From positions 1 through 64,000 of the forward strand of contig JAQSYI010000031.1 in assembly GCA_029256185.1 (NCBI GenBank): a stretch of 64,000 bases of DNA. Direction: 5' to 3'. This document shows, piece by piece, positions 27,023-35,360 of the stretch (position 1 is the first letter of the stretch; each line of letters opens with the position of its first letter). Source of the DNA: Paenibacillaceae bacterium (lineage in GTDB: Bacteria > Bacillota > Bacilli > Paenibacillales > NBRC-103111). The notes beneath the pieces were generated by a model, which made no database searches, was not told where the DNA came from, and saw only the letters and a program-made list of their open reading frames with translations. Made by a program: the position numbers and the translations under genes.

Positions 27023-27973
27023 TTAAGTTTTGCGGTATTCCAACGGTGTCATGCCGTACCACTTTTTGAATACCTGACTGAAGTAAGACTGGTTTTGATA
27101 CCCTACCTCCAGGCCGATTTCATAGATTTTCTTATCCCTTTCCAGAAGCAGCAGCTTGGCTGCATACTCCATTTTCACGCGGAGTATATAGTCGCTGAGC
27201 CCTTCTCCCGTCCTTTCTTTGTACAGCTTCGACAAATAAGCCGGATGCAAATAAACTTGCTCCGATAGGCCCTGCAGGGAGACGTCTTCGCTTAGATGAC
27301 TGCGGATATAGGTTTGGACGCGGCCCACAATGCTGGGCCGCGTCTGCTTGTTCTCCTGCTTGGAGCCCATGTTTGCGGGCATACCGTTCCTGCTTGTGCG
27401 CAGCAAATGCAAGGCGCTCCGGTACATATAAGGAATCTGGCAGGAGACATAACCCTGCGGGCTTGCCGCAACAGCCGCTTTTCCTTTCAGGAAAGCACGG
27501 ACATGGTTTTGAATCCGCTCCGAGACATATTGCAGCGTCATTTCGCCATACTCCTGCGGATCCGCCGCTATGCGGCGCCGGGCTTTCACCAGAAACACAA
27601 GATGTCCATAGCTGTCCTTGCACCGCAAAAAAACAAAGTTACGCTGCAAATTCTCTTCCGCAATATTTCCCAATGCGAACTCCAGCGCCGCATCCTGCAG
27701 GGAGATGTAATCACGGAACCCCTCATCCGGCCGGATAAGCAATACCGCGCATAGATCACCTGGTTCAATTGGAATGCCATACAGTTCCAGCTCATCATTT
27801 AATGCGTACACATCACTGGCTTTGCCGGAAATCAGCCGCTTCAACAATTCCCCCTGCAGATGCCGCATATGGTCGCGGAGCAATTTTCTCAGCCATTTCG
27901 AAGCCGTTGTGTCCTCCAAAGGAGCTTGGACCATCCTCGTTCCGTACGTATAGGTTTCACTATTCGCCCTCAT
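27023..27973 (-). CDS. AraC family regulator of locus B
   Basis: A 316-residue regulator whose N-terminal 200 residues lack a receiver domain and resemble the central region of YesN proteins (LLKRLISGKASDVYALNDEL, then LLIRPDEGFRDY). The C-terminal domain has the two AraC HTH motifs (VSLQGLSEQVYLHPAYLSKLY and YEIGLEVGYQNQSYFSQVFKK). No signal or membrane segment is seen. It is the last gene of the long minus-strand carbohydrate operon, 27 bases after the GH140-like gene, and is tail-to-tail with the SLH protein gene (4 bases apart). GGAGG precedes the ATG. Confidence 0.88.
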   Translation of the reverse strand: MRANSETYTYGTRMVQAPLEDTTASKWLRKLLRDHMRHLQGELLKRLISGKASDVYALNDELELYGIPIEPGDLCAVLLIRPDEGFRDYISLQDAALEFALGNIAEENLQRNFVFLRCKDSYGHLVFLVKARRRIAADPQEYGEMTLQYVSERIQNHVRAFLKGKAAVAASPQGYVSCQIPYMYRSALHLLRTSRNGMPANMGSKQENKQTRPSIVGRVQTYIRSHLSEDVSLQGLSEQVYLHPAYLSKLYKERTGEGLSDYILRVKMEYAAKLLLLERDKKIYEIGLEVGYQNQSYFSQVFKKWYGMTPLEYRKT

Positions 27974-28000
27974 GATCCATCTTCCTCCATATTGGAGTAT

Positions 28001-29314
28001 TTACTTGCCGACTGCCGCATCAAGCACCAATACCCAATCGTTTCCCCTGCCGCTTGAAGGAGAATAGAAGGTATGCAGCGCATGGTCCTCCAGAGCCGGT
28101 AATAATCCCGCCTGAATATATCCCCCATTCCGGGGATCATACCAGGAAGCGGCAACGCCCCCCGCTCCCATCCTGCTCATATCAACCGTGACGGGAGCGC
28201 CATTGGGAATATAGATCATGGCATAGCCCGATCCCCTGGTCGCTGACATATAATTGGCTCCGGTCTTGTTGTTCACGATCAGGCTCTGGTCAGGAACCCG
28301 GTCAAAATACGGCCTGGATTCCATCAATGCCCGCAAATGGCCCATCTGGGCGGCTCCCGGCCGGTTCAGCCCCTCCCGCCAATGCATCAAATAGCCGTCA
28401 TCGGCTTCCGTGGCCATGGGCCAAATGCAATGCTGGCCGTACGTATGCCCGCATGCGCCCGAGAATACCGCGTAATAAGCCGCTGTACGAACATCGGAAG
28501 CGTCGAAGTAACCATTCTCCGGCTTGAAGCCAATTGCAATATCCTCATAACAGGGCTCCGCATCAATAACCGGCTTCACCGGCAGCTTGGCGTAATCCCC
28601 GCCCACCTTGGTATAATTCATGATTATCCGCTCGCCATGCCCCGATTGGATCATGTTGAAATCAAGCCAGCTCTCTTCATGCAAATACTGGGAGGATGAC
28701 TGCCATCCCTGGGGATGGAATGTCATCAAATGCCGCCCCTGATCTCCCTCCTTCAGCCCTTCCGCCATTGCGCGTATGACAGCAAAATGACCGGCGGTTT
28801 CCAACGGTCGGTCTCCGCCAAGCACCCAAATCAGATTGGGGCAGTCTTGATAGCGGTTGCCCAGCCAACGCCCGTAGCTGTAAGCATTGTACTCGTTGAA
28901 GATGACCGGACCGACGCCGTGCTTCAGATTGAACTTGTCTCCCCATGCAGGCAGAAGAGCCACATACAGGCCGAGCGATGCCGCGCCGTTCACCACAAAG
29001 TCCACATGATCCCAGTAATGGTAATCACCCGCCGTATCCGGCAGCGCGGGGTCATACCTTCCCTCAACATTAAGCAATAATGGCCCCCGCCCATACGCAT
29101 TACCCGAAGCCAGTCCATCCAGCTCCGCCAGAGCGACCGTTTGAATGACCGTAAAGCTCAAGCGGGCCCGCTGCCGCAAATACTCGCCCGCCTCCTCCCG
29201 GTTCAGCTTATGGAGCAGCTCCCAAGCGGTATCCCCCAGCCAAAAAAACGGAGTTCCGTCCTCATGGGCCAAATACCGCCGGTTATCACTGACCCTCAAC
29301 CTTTGCATCCCCAT
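28001..29314 (-). CDS. DUF4038/GH140-like (apiosidase-type) hydrolase
   Basis: A 437-residue protein of the DUF4038 family, whose characterised members (GH140) release apiose from pectic rhamnogalacturonan II side chains. The family opening RYLAHEDGTPFFWLGDTAWELLHKL is seen in full (in parts here), as is the DxxHWDHVDFVVNGAASLGLYVALLPAWG-type segment and LIWVLGGDRP, where the Asp is the likely catalytic acid. A second acidic segment VIDAEPCYED is a candidate nucleophile. The C-terminal DUF5605-like sandwich ends the protein. No signal peptide. AGGAGG lies just before ATG 29314; the extra N-terminal codons up to 29362 are unlikely. Actual substrate is inferred only. Confidence 0.8.
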   Translation of the reverse strand: MGMQRLRVSDNRRYLAHEDGTPFFWLGDTAWELLHKLNREEAGEYLRQRARLSFTVIQTVALAELDGLASGNAYGRGPLLLNVEGRYDPALPDTAGDYHYWDHVDFVVNGAASLGLYVALLPAWGDKFNLKHGVGPVIFNEYNAYSYGRWLGNRYQDCPNLIWVLGGDRPLETAGHFAVIRAMAEGLKEGDQGRHLMTFHPQGWQSSSQYLHEESWLDFNMIQSGHGERIIMNYTKVGGDYAKLPVKPVIDAEPCYEDIAIGFKPENGYFDASDVRTAAYYAVFSGACGHTYGQHCIWPMATEADDGYLMHWREGLNRPGAAQMGHLRALMESRPYFDRVPDQSLIVNNKTGANYMSATRGSGYAMIYIPNGAPVTVDMSRMGAGGVAASWYDPRNGGYIQAGLLPALEDHALHTFYSPSSGRGNDWVLVLDAAVGK

Positions 29315-29363
29315 TCTGCCTCCTCCTCCGCATGTGACAGCCAGCCAAATTCCGCAGCACACA

Positions 29364-31598
29364 TTATTGCATGTTCAGAGCATTCAGAGAGGGCTTTTCC
29401 TGCGGGATGCCGCTTTTGTACAGCACCGTATATTGGGAATTCCACTCCGGACGCCCGGGAACAACTGCTTCGAGCTTCATTCCGGCTGAGGCGGCGGACG
29501 GCAGAAGATATCTGGCCGTCGGTCCTCTCCCGTTCGTGTTGGGGCTCATCTCGGCGAAATCCCAGCCCAGCAGCCTTTGCCGTTCTCCGGAACCGATTGT
29601 CAGATACAATTCCACCCGTCCCGCTTGTACCGGATTGGGACTGTCGTTTAGCATCCACAGCTCCGGCTCGAACCATTCCCCTTCCCCCCATACGAACTTG
29701 GGGATGCGGACACTGGCAAGAACCGGGCGGCAGGAGGCCTGAACCGCATAATACGCCGGCTTCGGCTTATCCGGCCACATGACGATGCTGTTGTTGGCCG
29801 CCGTCGGCCAAGGCTCGTTGTAGCACCAGTTCAAGGCCATGGAGCATACAGGCTTCTGTCTTCTGGCTTCCTCATAGATGCATTTGTAGCCTTCCGATTG
29901 AAGCAGTTGCCCATTCTCAACCAGCTGCTCCAACGATTCGTAAGGACCGAAATAATAGTCCAATTGATCCTCCATCAGCCACATCTCCGGCGACAAGGCA
30001 TGGAAGGCATGATGGCTCTCCCAGACAGTGCCCGGCTTGGGCGGGAACAATTGCTCCGCCGGAATGAAGCTCTTCAACTGCTCCAACGATGAAGGCGAAG
30101 GAACCCCGAACTCGGTATATGCGGTATTCCTGGCTTTGGGCATAGCCTCCAGCACATCCTCTCCGGTGCGGTACCGGAACATGTAGTGGCCATGTCCCAT
30201 CCCTTCCACCGGAGAAGTCATCAGGAACGGGGTTTTCCGGTCCAACTCGAAGCAATTGGCGTTCAGCAGCCTCAGGGGCAAGGATTGATCGGTCATCCTG
30301 GACCAGGAGTTGAACAGCTCGTTGCCGCCGCACCACAGCGCCAAAGACGGATGCTTGCGCAGCCGGGTTATGATGGAACGGGATTCCTGATCCAGCACCC
30401 GCAAGTATTCCGGCGTATCCGGGTATAAGTTGCACGCCAGGGGGAATTCCTGCCAGACCATAAGTCCCATTGCATCGCACTGCTCGAAGAAGGCCTCCTT
30501 GTTTACGATTCCTCCTCCCCACACGCGCAGCAGGTTCATATTGGCCGCCTTGGCCAGTTCAAGCAGGCTCCGGTAATGGTCCTCCGTGATTCTTCCAGGG
30601 AAAATATCGGGATTCACCCAATTGGTCCCCTTGCAAAAGACCGTTCTTCCGTTAATCTCCAACGTAACCGGCGGAAGGCTGCGGCTTTTCGGGAACTCCA
30701 CAGGCTGAATCCAGCCGCCCTCATGCACAACAAGCCGCACTCTGCGGAACCCGACGCTCTGCCTGATCACGCTCCCTGCATCCACCGGCTTGCCGTCAAG
30801 CGTCCTGTACTCCACCTCAGACGTATACAGCGGCTGCTCTCCGTGATCATGGGGCCACCATAGACGCGGGTTGTTCACCTCCGCATGGAACACAACCCGC
30901 TTCTCCGACGCCGTCCCGGACACCTCCAATACTTGCTCTCCCTCAGGGTCCAGCAGCTTCCAGACCAGCTGCCCTTCGGGCCTGCCGCTGAAGCTGGCCT
31001 CCAGCCTCAGGTCGGCCTTCTCCATCGTTTCATTCAGTTCATAGAAAACCTCGGCGGACGTAATATGACCGACCGGACGTACGGTCAAATAAGTCTCATC
31101 CCAAATCCCAAGGGGAATTAACCGGGGATGCCAATCCCAGCCATAGCTGACAGCCGGCTTGCAGGACTGGTCCGCCTCCGATCTGCTTCTTGGAGCATCA
31201 GCCCGCTTCGGCGCCGGATCAATCACGATCTCAAGCACTCCGCCCCCGGCAGCCGACTCCGTGATATCCAGTTCCACCGGCGTAAACATTCCTTCCTGGC
31301 GCAGCAGCACCAGCCCGTTCATGCGAATGGTGAAGCTGTAATCAATCCCTTTGGACACCAGATACAGCCTTTCACCCCCTTGCAGTTCACGCTTGTCCAG
31401 ATGACTCCGGTAGGTCCAATACTTGTCCTCCATCCATTCGTACTGCCGCCAATTGTCTCCATAGGTATGGCTGTCCCACTGCTCCTTGCGCGCCCAGTCC
31501 AGCTGCACCGCCCCCGGCACGATTGCCGGCGCCCATTGCTCCGGAGCCGAGTCTGCTGCATGGCTCCATCCTGTTTCCCACACTATTGCCATCTTCAT
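29364..31598 (-). CDS. GH2 beta-mannosidase-like glycoside hydrolase
   Basis: A 744-residue cytoplasmic GH2 enzyme. The sandwich domain (residues 1-180) starts with the jelly-roll typical of beta-mannosidases (WTYRSHLDKREL). The barrel contains LLRVWGGGIVNKEAFFEQCD and VWQEFPLACNLYP, typical of GH2 mannosidases. Acid/base Glu is in LALWCGGNE near residue 427 and the nucleophile Glu in TAYTEFGVPS near residue 496. It hydrolyses terminal beta-mannose or related residues from imported glycans. It lies between GH140-like and GH3 genes in one orientation with a GGGGTGG site before ATG 31598. Confidence 0.88.
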   Translation of the reverse strand: MKMAIVWETGWSHAADSAPEQWAPAIVPGAVQLDWARKEQWDSHTYGDNWRQYEWMEDKYWTYRSHLDKRELQGGERLYLVSKGIDYSFTIRMNGLVLLRQEGMFTPVELDITESAAGGGVLEIVIDPAPKRADAPRSRSEADQSCKPAVSYGWDWHPRLIPLGIWDETYLTVRPVGHITSAEVFYELNETMEKADLRLEASFSGRPEGQLVWKLLDPEGEQVLEVSGTASEKRVVFHAEVNNPRLWWPHDHGEQPLYTSEVEYRTLDGKPVDAGSVIRQSVGFRRVRLVVHEGGWIQPVEFPKSRSLPPVTLEINGRTVFCKGTNWVNPDIFPGRITEDHYRSLLELAKAANMNLLRVWGGGIVNKEAFFEQCDAMGLMVWQEFPLACNLYPDTPEYLRVLDQESRSIITRLRKHPSLALWCGGNELFNSWSRMTDQSLPLRLLNANCFELDRKTPFLMTSPVEGMGHGHYMFRYRTGEDVLEAMPKARNTAYTEFGVPSPSSLEQLKSFIPAEQLFPPKPGTVWESHHAFHALSPEMWLMEDQLDYYFGPYESLEQLVENGQLLQSEGYKCIYEEARRQKPVCSMALNWCYNEPWPTAANNSIVMWPDKPKPAYYAVQASCRPVLASVRIPKFVWGEGEWFEPELWMLNDSPNPVQAGRVELYLTIGSGERQRLLGWDFAEMSPNTNGRGPTARYLLPSAASAGMKLEAVVPGRPEWNSQYTVLYKSGIPQEKPSLNALNMQ

Positions 31599-31648
31599 TA
31601 TGCCACCCCGATTGTTCAAGTGATTCGCCCGTTAAAAAGTCAGCATGA

Positions 31649-33232
31649 TTAATGATGCGCGTATAATTGCCTATTCAGCTGTCTGCGGCCAAGGATGCCC
31701 TCGACTGCATATTGCGCCGTACAGGCAATATCTCCGTACGTATTCACAATCGTATCAATGGATATCTCATATTCCTTATGCACAAACGGGTGATAGTGGG
31801 CGATAAATATAACCGGCGTACCCAGTTTGGTCCAGCCGCCCATCATGTTCCGGGCCACCTCGTCATGCAGCCGCACCACATTCAGACCGTAGCTCAGCTT
31901 GCTGCCAATGGAGCACAGCACCAGGTCATAAGCCTGTTCGCTTGTCACCTCATACAGCTTATCCGGCCCCGGATCGATCATCTGTTCAACGTGACCGCTG
32001 TACTTCTCAAGCTCACTCTTCATCCGTTGGAACAGCTCCGCATATTGTCCGCCGTTATTCATGATTGCCACATGGAGCACCCGGGTCTCCCTCGATACCG
32101 GAAACGGAATCAGCCCCTTCCTGTCTCTTACAACCGTCATGCTGCGGGCCGCTACCTCTTCCGCCGTCTTGCGGCTGTCTGCAAGGTCCGGCGCAGCCAC
32201 AGCCGGAAGCTCCCGGTCCAGCAATCCCAACTGTTCCTTGAGGGATATGATGCGGCTTGCCCGGTCCCGCAGCGTTGCGGGCGGCAGCATGCCGTTCTCC
32301 ACTCTTGCCGCCATCTCCTTGTAGAACCGCTCATCCATCCGCGGGAACAGCAGCATATCGCAGCCGTTCTCCAACGCCTTCGCGCAAGCGTCGAAATAAT
32401 TCATATACCCCACCAGTCCGCCCATCTCCAGTGCATCGGTAACGATAAGGCCCTCAAAGCCCAACTCTCCGCGCAGCAAGTCGACAAGCAGTCTTTTGGA
32501 TACCGTGGCAGGGGGATACGCGCCTGTAGCCTGGTCGGTCTCGTCAAATGCAGGCAATGAAATATGACCCGGCATAACCGCCATCGCCCCTGCTTCAATA
32601 AGCTCGCGGAATACAAGTCCCGGCCCCCTTCTCCATTCCTCCTTGCCCAGAGGATTGGCGGGTGTTGTCAGATGCTGGTCGTAGGAACCGTAGCCGTCAC
32701 CCGGAAAATGCTTGATAGTGGCCATCATGCCATGATCCTGAAGGCCGCGCATATAGCCCGATACGATCTTGACGGCATGCTCCGGCTCCATGGCTGCGCT
32801 TCTCAGGCTGACTACCGGACTGTCCGGATCATGGGCAAGATCAGCCACCGGCGAGAAGGTCCAGTTGTAGCCCAGCTGTCCGGCTTCACCGGCGGCAATC
32901 GCTCCGGCTTTATACGCCAGCTCCTCCGAGTTGGTCTGGCTGATGGCCATCATCGAAGGAAACTTGGTGGCCCCAAGCACCATATTGCCGGCGCCGTATT
33001 CCAGATCGCTTACGATAAACGGCGGAATCTTGCATTTGGCTTTAAAGGCGGCTATTTGCCGTTCCAGCTCCTCCTTGTGCATCGGATGGAAAAACATCGC
33101 TCCGAATGCGTCCCCGCAATCCGGGCCTACCCGCGTAAATGCCGGGCAGCACACCTGATTCAACAGCTCTCTTACGGTCCAGGACCCTACCATGTCCATT
33201 GCAGCCTGCGACGGTTTGATCGAAAATTTCAA
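31649..33232 (-). CDS. GH3-family glycosidase (NagZ-like)
   Basis: A 527-residue GH3 enzyme. The N-terminal barrel carries VSDLEYGAG, the family KHFPGDGYGSYDQH motif near residue 180, and the nucleophile Asp in IVTDALEMGG near residue 266. The H(x)D pair in KHFPGDG... is characteristic of beta-N-acetylglucosaminidases, where the His acts as acid/base. A second alpha/beta domain follows (about residues 340-525). No signal peptide, so it probably works in the cytoplasm. Best start is TTG 33232 with GAGAGGGG three to five bases upstream; the ATG at 33250 has none. Whether it is a beta-glucosaminidase or another beta-glycosidase is undecided. Confidence 0.82.
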   Translation of the reverse strand: MKFSIKPSQAAMDMVGSWTVRELLNQVCCPAFTRVGPDCGDAFGAMFFHPMHKEELERQIAAFKAKCKIPPFIVSDLEYGAGNMVLGATKFPSMMAISQTNSEELAYKAGAIAAGEAGQLGYNWTFSPVADLAHDPDSPVVSLRSAAMEPEHAVKIVSGYMRGLQDHGMMATIKHFPGDGYGSYDQHLTTPANPLGKEEWRRGPGLVFRELIEAGAMAVMPGHISLPAFDETDQATGAYPPATVSKRLLVDLLRGELGFEGLIVTDALEMGGLVGYMNYFDACAKALENGCDMLLFPRMDERFYKEMAARVENGMLPPATLRDRASRIISLKEQLGLLDRELPAVAAPDLADSRKTAEEVAARSMTVVRDRKGLIPFPVSRETRVLHVAIMNNGGQYAELFQRMKSELEKYSGHVEQMIDPGPDKLYEVTSEQAYDLVLCSIGSKLSYGLNVVRLHDEVARNMMGGWTKLGTPVIFIAHYHPFVHKEYEISIDTIVNTYGDIACTAQYAVEGILGRRQLNRQLYAHH

Positions 33233-33267
33233 GTTCCCCTCTCCCTTCATATATGCGCGGCAATCGT

Positions 33268-34158
33268 TTATCCCTTTACGGCCCCAAGCATGATGCCCTT
33301 GACGAAGAACCGTTGAAGAAACGGGTATACCAGCACGATAGGCAGCGTAACCAGCATCGTAATGGTCATTTGAACCGATTGGGGAGTCATGACCCTCACT
33401 GTGCCGGCTCTCGTCAGCTCCTCTCCGGTCATACCGGCCAAGGAATTGGTTTGGCTGAGAAAATTGTACAGCAATAACTGCAGGGTCTGCAGCTTCGGGT
33501 TGGAAACAAGGAAAAAGTTGTCAAACCAGGTATTCCATTGGCCCACCGCGGCGAATACCGCAATCGTGGCAATAATGGGCATGGAAAGGGGAAAGACGAT
33601 ATGGGTGAAGGTTTTAAAGTAACCTGCGCCGTCCATCTTGGCCGATTCCTCCAGGGAAGGCGGCAGCTGCTCCATAAATGTCTTGATCAGAATAATATAG
33701 AACCCGATCAGCGCGTTCGGCAGTACATACAGAAGAAAGCTGTTTTGCAGATTATAAGCCTTCATGGTCAGGTACCATGGAATGAACCCGGCATTAAAGT
33801 ACATGGTCACCAGCACAAACCGGTAAATGACCTTTCGCAGCGGCAATTCCCGCTTGGTGATGAGATACGCAAAGTAAGAGCTGCAAAGTACGGTAATGAC
33901 TGTGCCGATGAGGGTTCGCATAACAGATACGGCAGCCGCATTGCCGATTCCCTTCAATTGGAACGCGGCATTGTAGCTTTCCAGGGACAATCCCGCCGGC
34001 CATAGGAATACTCCCTTCTGCGCCTCGAATGAATCGCTGATGGAGTAAATGAAGATGTAATAAAACGGATAAACGGTTAGCACCAGCAACAGTGTGAGGA
34101 ACGAATAATTAAAGGTATTAAACAGCATATCCGGCAGGTTTATTTTTCTTTTACTCAT
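33268..34158 (-). CDS. Sugar ABC permease B2 (LplC/YtcP type)
   Basis: A 296-residue permease with six hydrophobic segments. The EAA loop is LEESAKMDGAGYFKTFTHIVFPLSMP near residue 190 (in parts), and the C-terminus VYPFLQRFFVKGIMLGAVKG matches the LplC signature. It is a paralogue of the permease at 15251-16126. GGGAGGAA precedes the ATG. It lies 29 bases after permease B1. Confidence 0.92.
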   Translation of the reverse strand: MSKRKINLPDMLFNTFNYSFLTLLLVLTVYPFYYIFIYSISDSFEAQKGVFLWPAGLSLESYNAAFQLKGIGNAAAVSVMRTLIGTVITVLCSSYFAYLITKRELPLRKVIYRFVLVTMYFNAGFIPWYLTMKAYNLQNSFLLYVLPNALIGFYIILIKTFMEQLPPSLEESAKMDGAGYFKTFTHIVFPLSMPIIATIAVFAAVGQWNTWFDNFFLVSNPKLQTLQLLLYNFLSQTNSLAGMTGEELTRAGTVRVMTPQSVQMTITMLVTLPIVLVYPFLQRFFVKGIMLGAVKG

Positions 34159-34187
34159 TTTATAGTTCCTCCCTAAAAAATATCAGC

Positions 34188-35129
34188 TTATACAATACTT
34201 TCACCCCGGATTTTCTTCGACAATCCGTTAACTAGGAACAGCAGCGTAATGCTGATGACGGACTTGAACATGCCTACAGCTGTGGAATAAGGGTAGTCGT
34301 TTAACAGCAGCCCCTGTCTGTATACATACAGATCAAGCACTTCAATCCTGTCGGCGACCATCACATTATTGAACACCAGGAATTGCTCGAAGCCTGCCGA
34401 CAGCAGATTGCTCACCGCCAGTAATTGGAGCACAATGAAGGTGGGCATGATGCTGGGAATAGTAATGCTGATGATGGTTCTGAACCTGCCGGCACCGTCC
34501 ACTCTTGCGGCGTCATACATCTCGCTGTCGATGCTCACGATAGCGGCCAGATAAATAATCGCATTCCAGCCGATGGTCTTCCACAGCAGGATCAGCGTCT
34601 GTGTCAACCACACATGGTTGGGGTTGCCCAGAACATTCACCTGGACATCCTCTAATCCCAGCCGCAGCAAGATGGTATTAATTGCCCCTTCAGAGCTGAA
34701 CATGCTGAATGCCAGCGAGTAGACGATAATCCAGCTGATATAATGGGGCAGTGTAGAGGTGGTTTGGAACAGCTTCTTGAAGCGTTCATTCTTGACCTCC
34801 GAGATCATGACTGCCAGCAGGAGGGGCAGCGGAGCGCAGAGCAGCGCGAGCAGGCTCAGCGCCATGGTATTGGTCAATACCCGGACCATGTTGTGGTCTG
34901 TCAGCATCTGCCGGAAATGCTCCAGACCCACAAATTCCGTCCGGGTCAAGGATATGCCGGGGCGGTAATCAAAAAATGCATAGATCCATCCAAATAATGG
35001 AACGTAATGAAAAGCAAAAGCAATGGAGATAAACGGCAGCGCCATGCATAACAGTATGATGCCCTCCTTGCGTATGCGGGGACGTTTCCTCAGCATTGCG
35101 GTCTGTTCCGGATAGGTTGAAAGTTCCAC
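34188..35129 (-). CDS. Sugar ABC permease B1 (LplB type)
   Basis: A 313-residue membrane permease. The first hydrophobic segment LLCMALPFISIAFAFHYVPL is followed by GWIYAFFDYRPGISL. The EAA loop is YDAARVDGAGRFRTIISITIP. Translation probably starts at GTG 35129, where GAGAGG is six bases upstream; the ATG at 35153 has no site. Together with the next permease it forms the channel of importer B. A terminator lies between the binding-protein gene and this gene, so the permeases should be transcribed less than the binding protein. Confidence 0.9.
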   Translation of the reverse strand: MELSTYPEQTAMLRKRPRIRKEGIILLCMALPFISIAFAFHYVPLFGWIYAFFDYRPGISLTRTEFVGLEHFRQMLTDHNMVRVLTNTMALSLLALLCAPLPLLLAVMISEVKNERFKKLFQTTSTLPHYISWIIVYSLAFSMFSSEGAINTILLRLGLEDVQVNVLGNPNHVWLTQTLILLWKTIGWNAIIYLAAIVSIDSEMYDAARVDGAGRFRTIISITIPSIMPTFIVLQLLAVSNLLSAGFEQFLVFNNVMVADRIEVLDLYVYRQGLLLNDYPYSTAVGMFKSVISITLLFLVNGLSKKIRGESIV

Positions 35130-35306
35130 GTTGTTCCTCTCCCTCTTAATCATGGTTGATCCAGCGCCTGTCTACAGGTACAGCTTCATCTTATAGGACC
35201 GGCAGCCGCAACTGAATGAACGATCTAACGAATCCATTGAACATTATGAAGATCATGCTATTCGGGTTGAACAATTTACAGATGGGCATGGAATTTTTAT
35301 AGTAAA

Positions 35307-35345
35307 AGGGAGTATGGCGTCTGATTATCAAACGCCATACTCCCT
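35307..35345 (-). terminator. Terminator/attenuator after solute-binding protein B
   Basis: Minus-strand stem AGGGAGTATGGCGT pairs with ACGCCATACTCCCT around an 11-base loop and is followed by TTTTAC. It stands between the binding-protein gene and the permeases of the same importer. Confidence 0.8.
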
Positions 35346-35360
35346 GCTCTGATGCATCCG

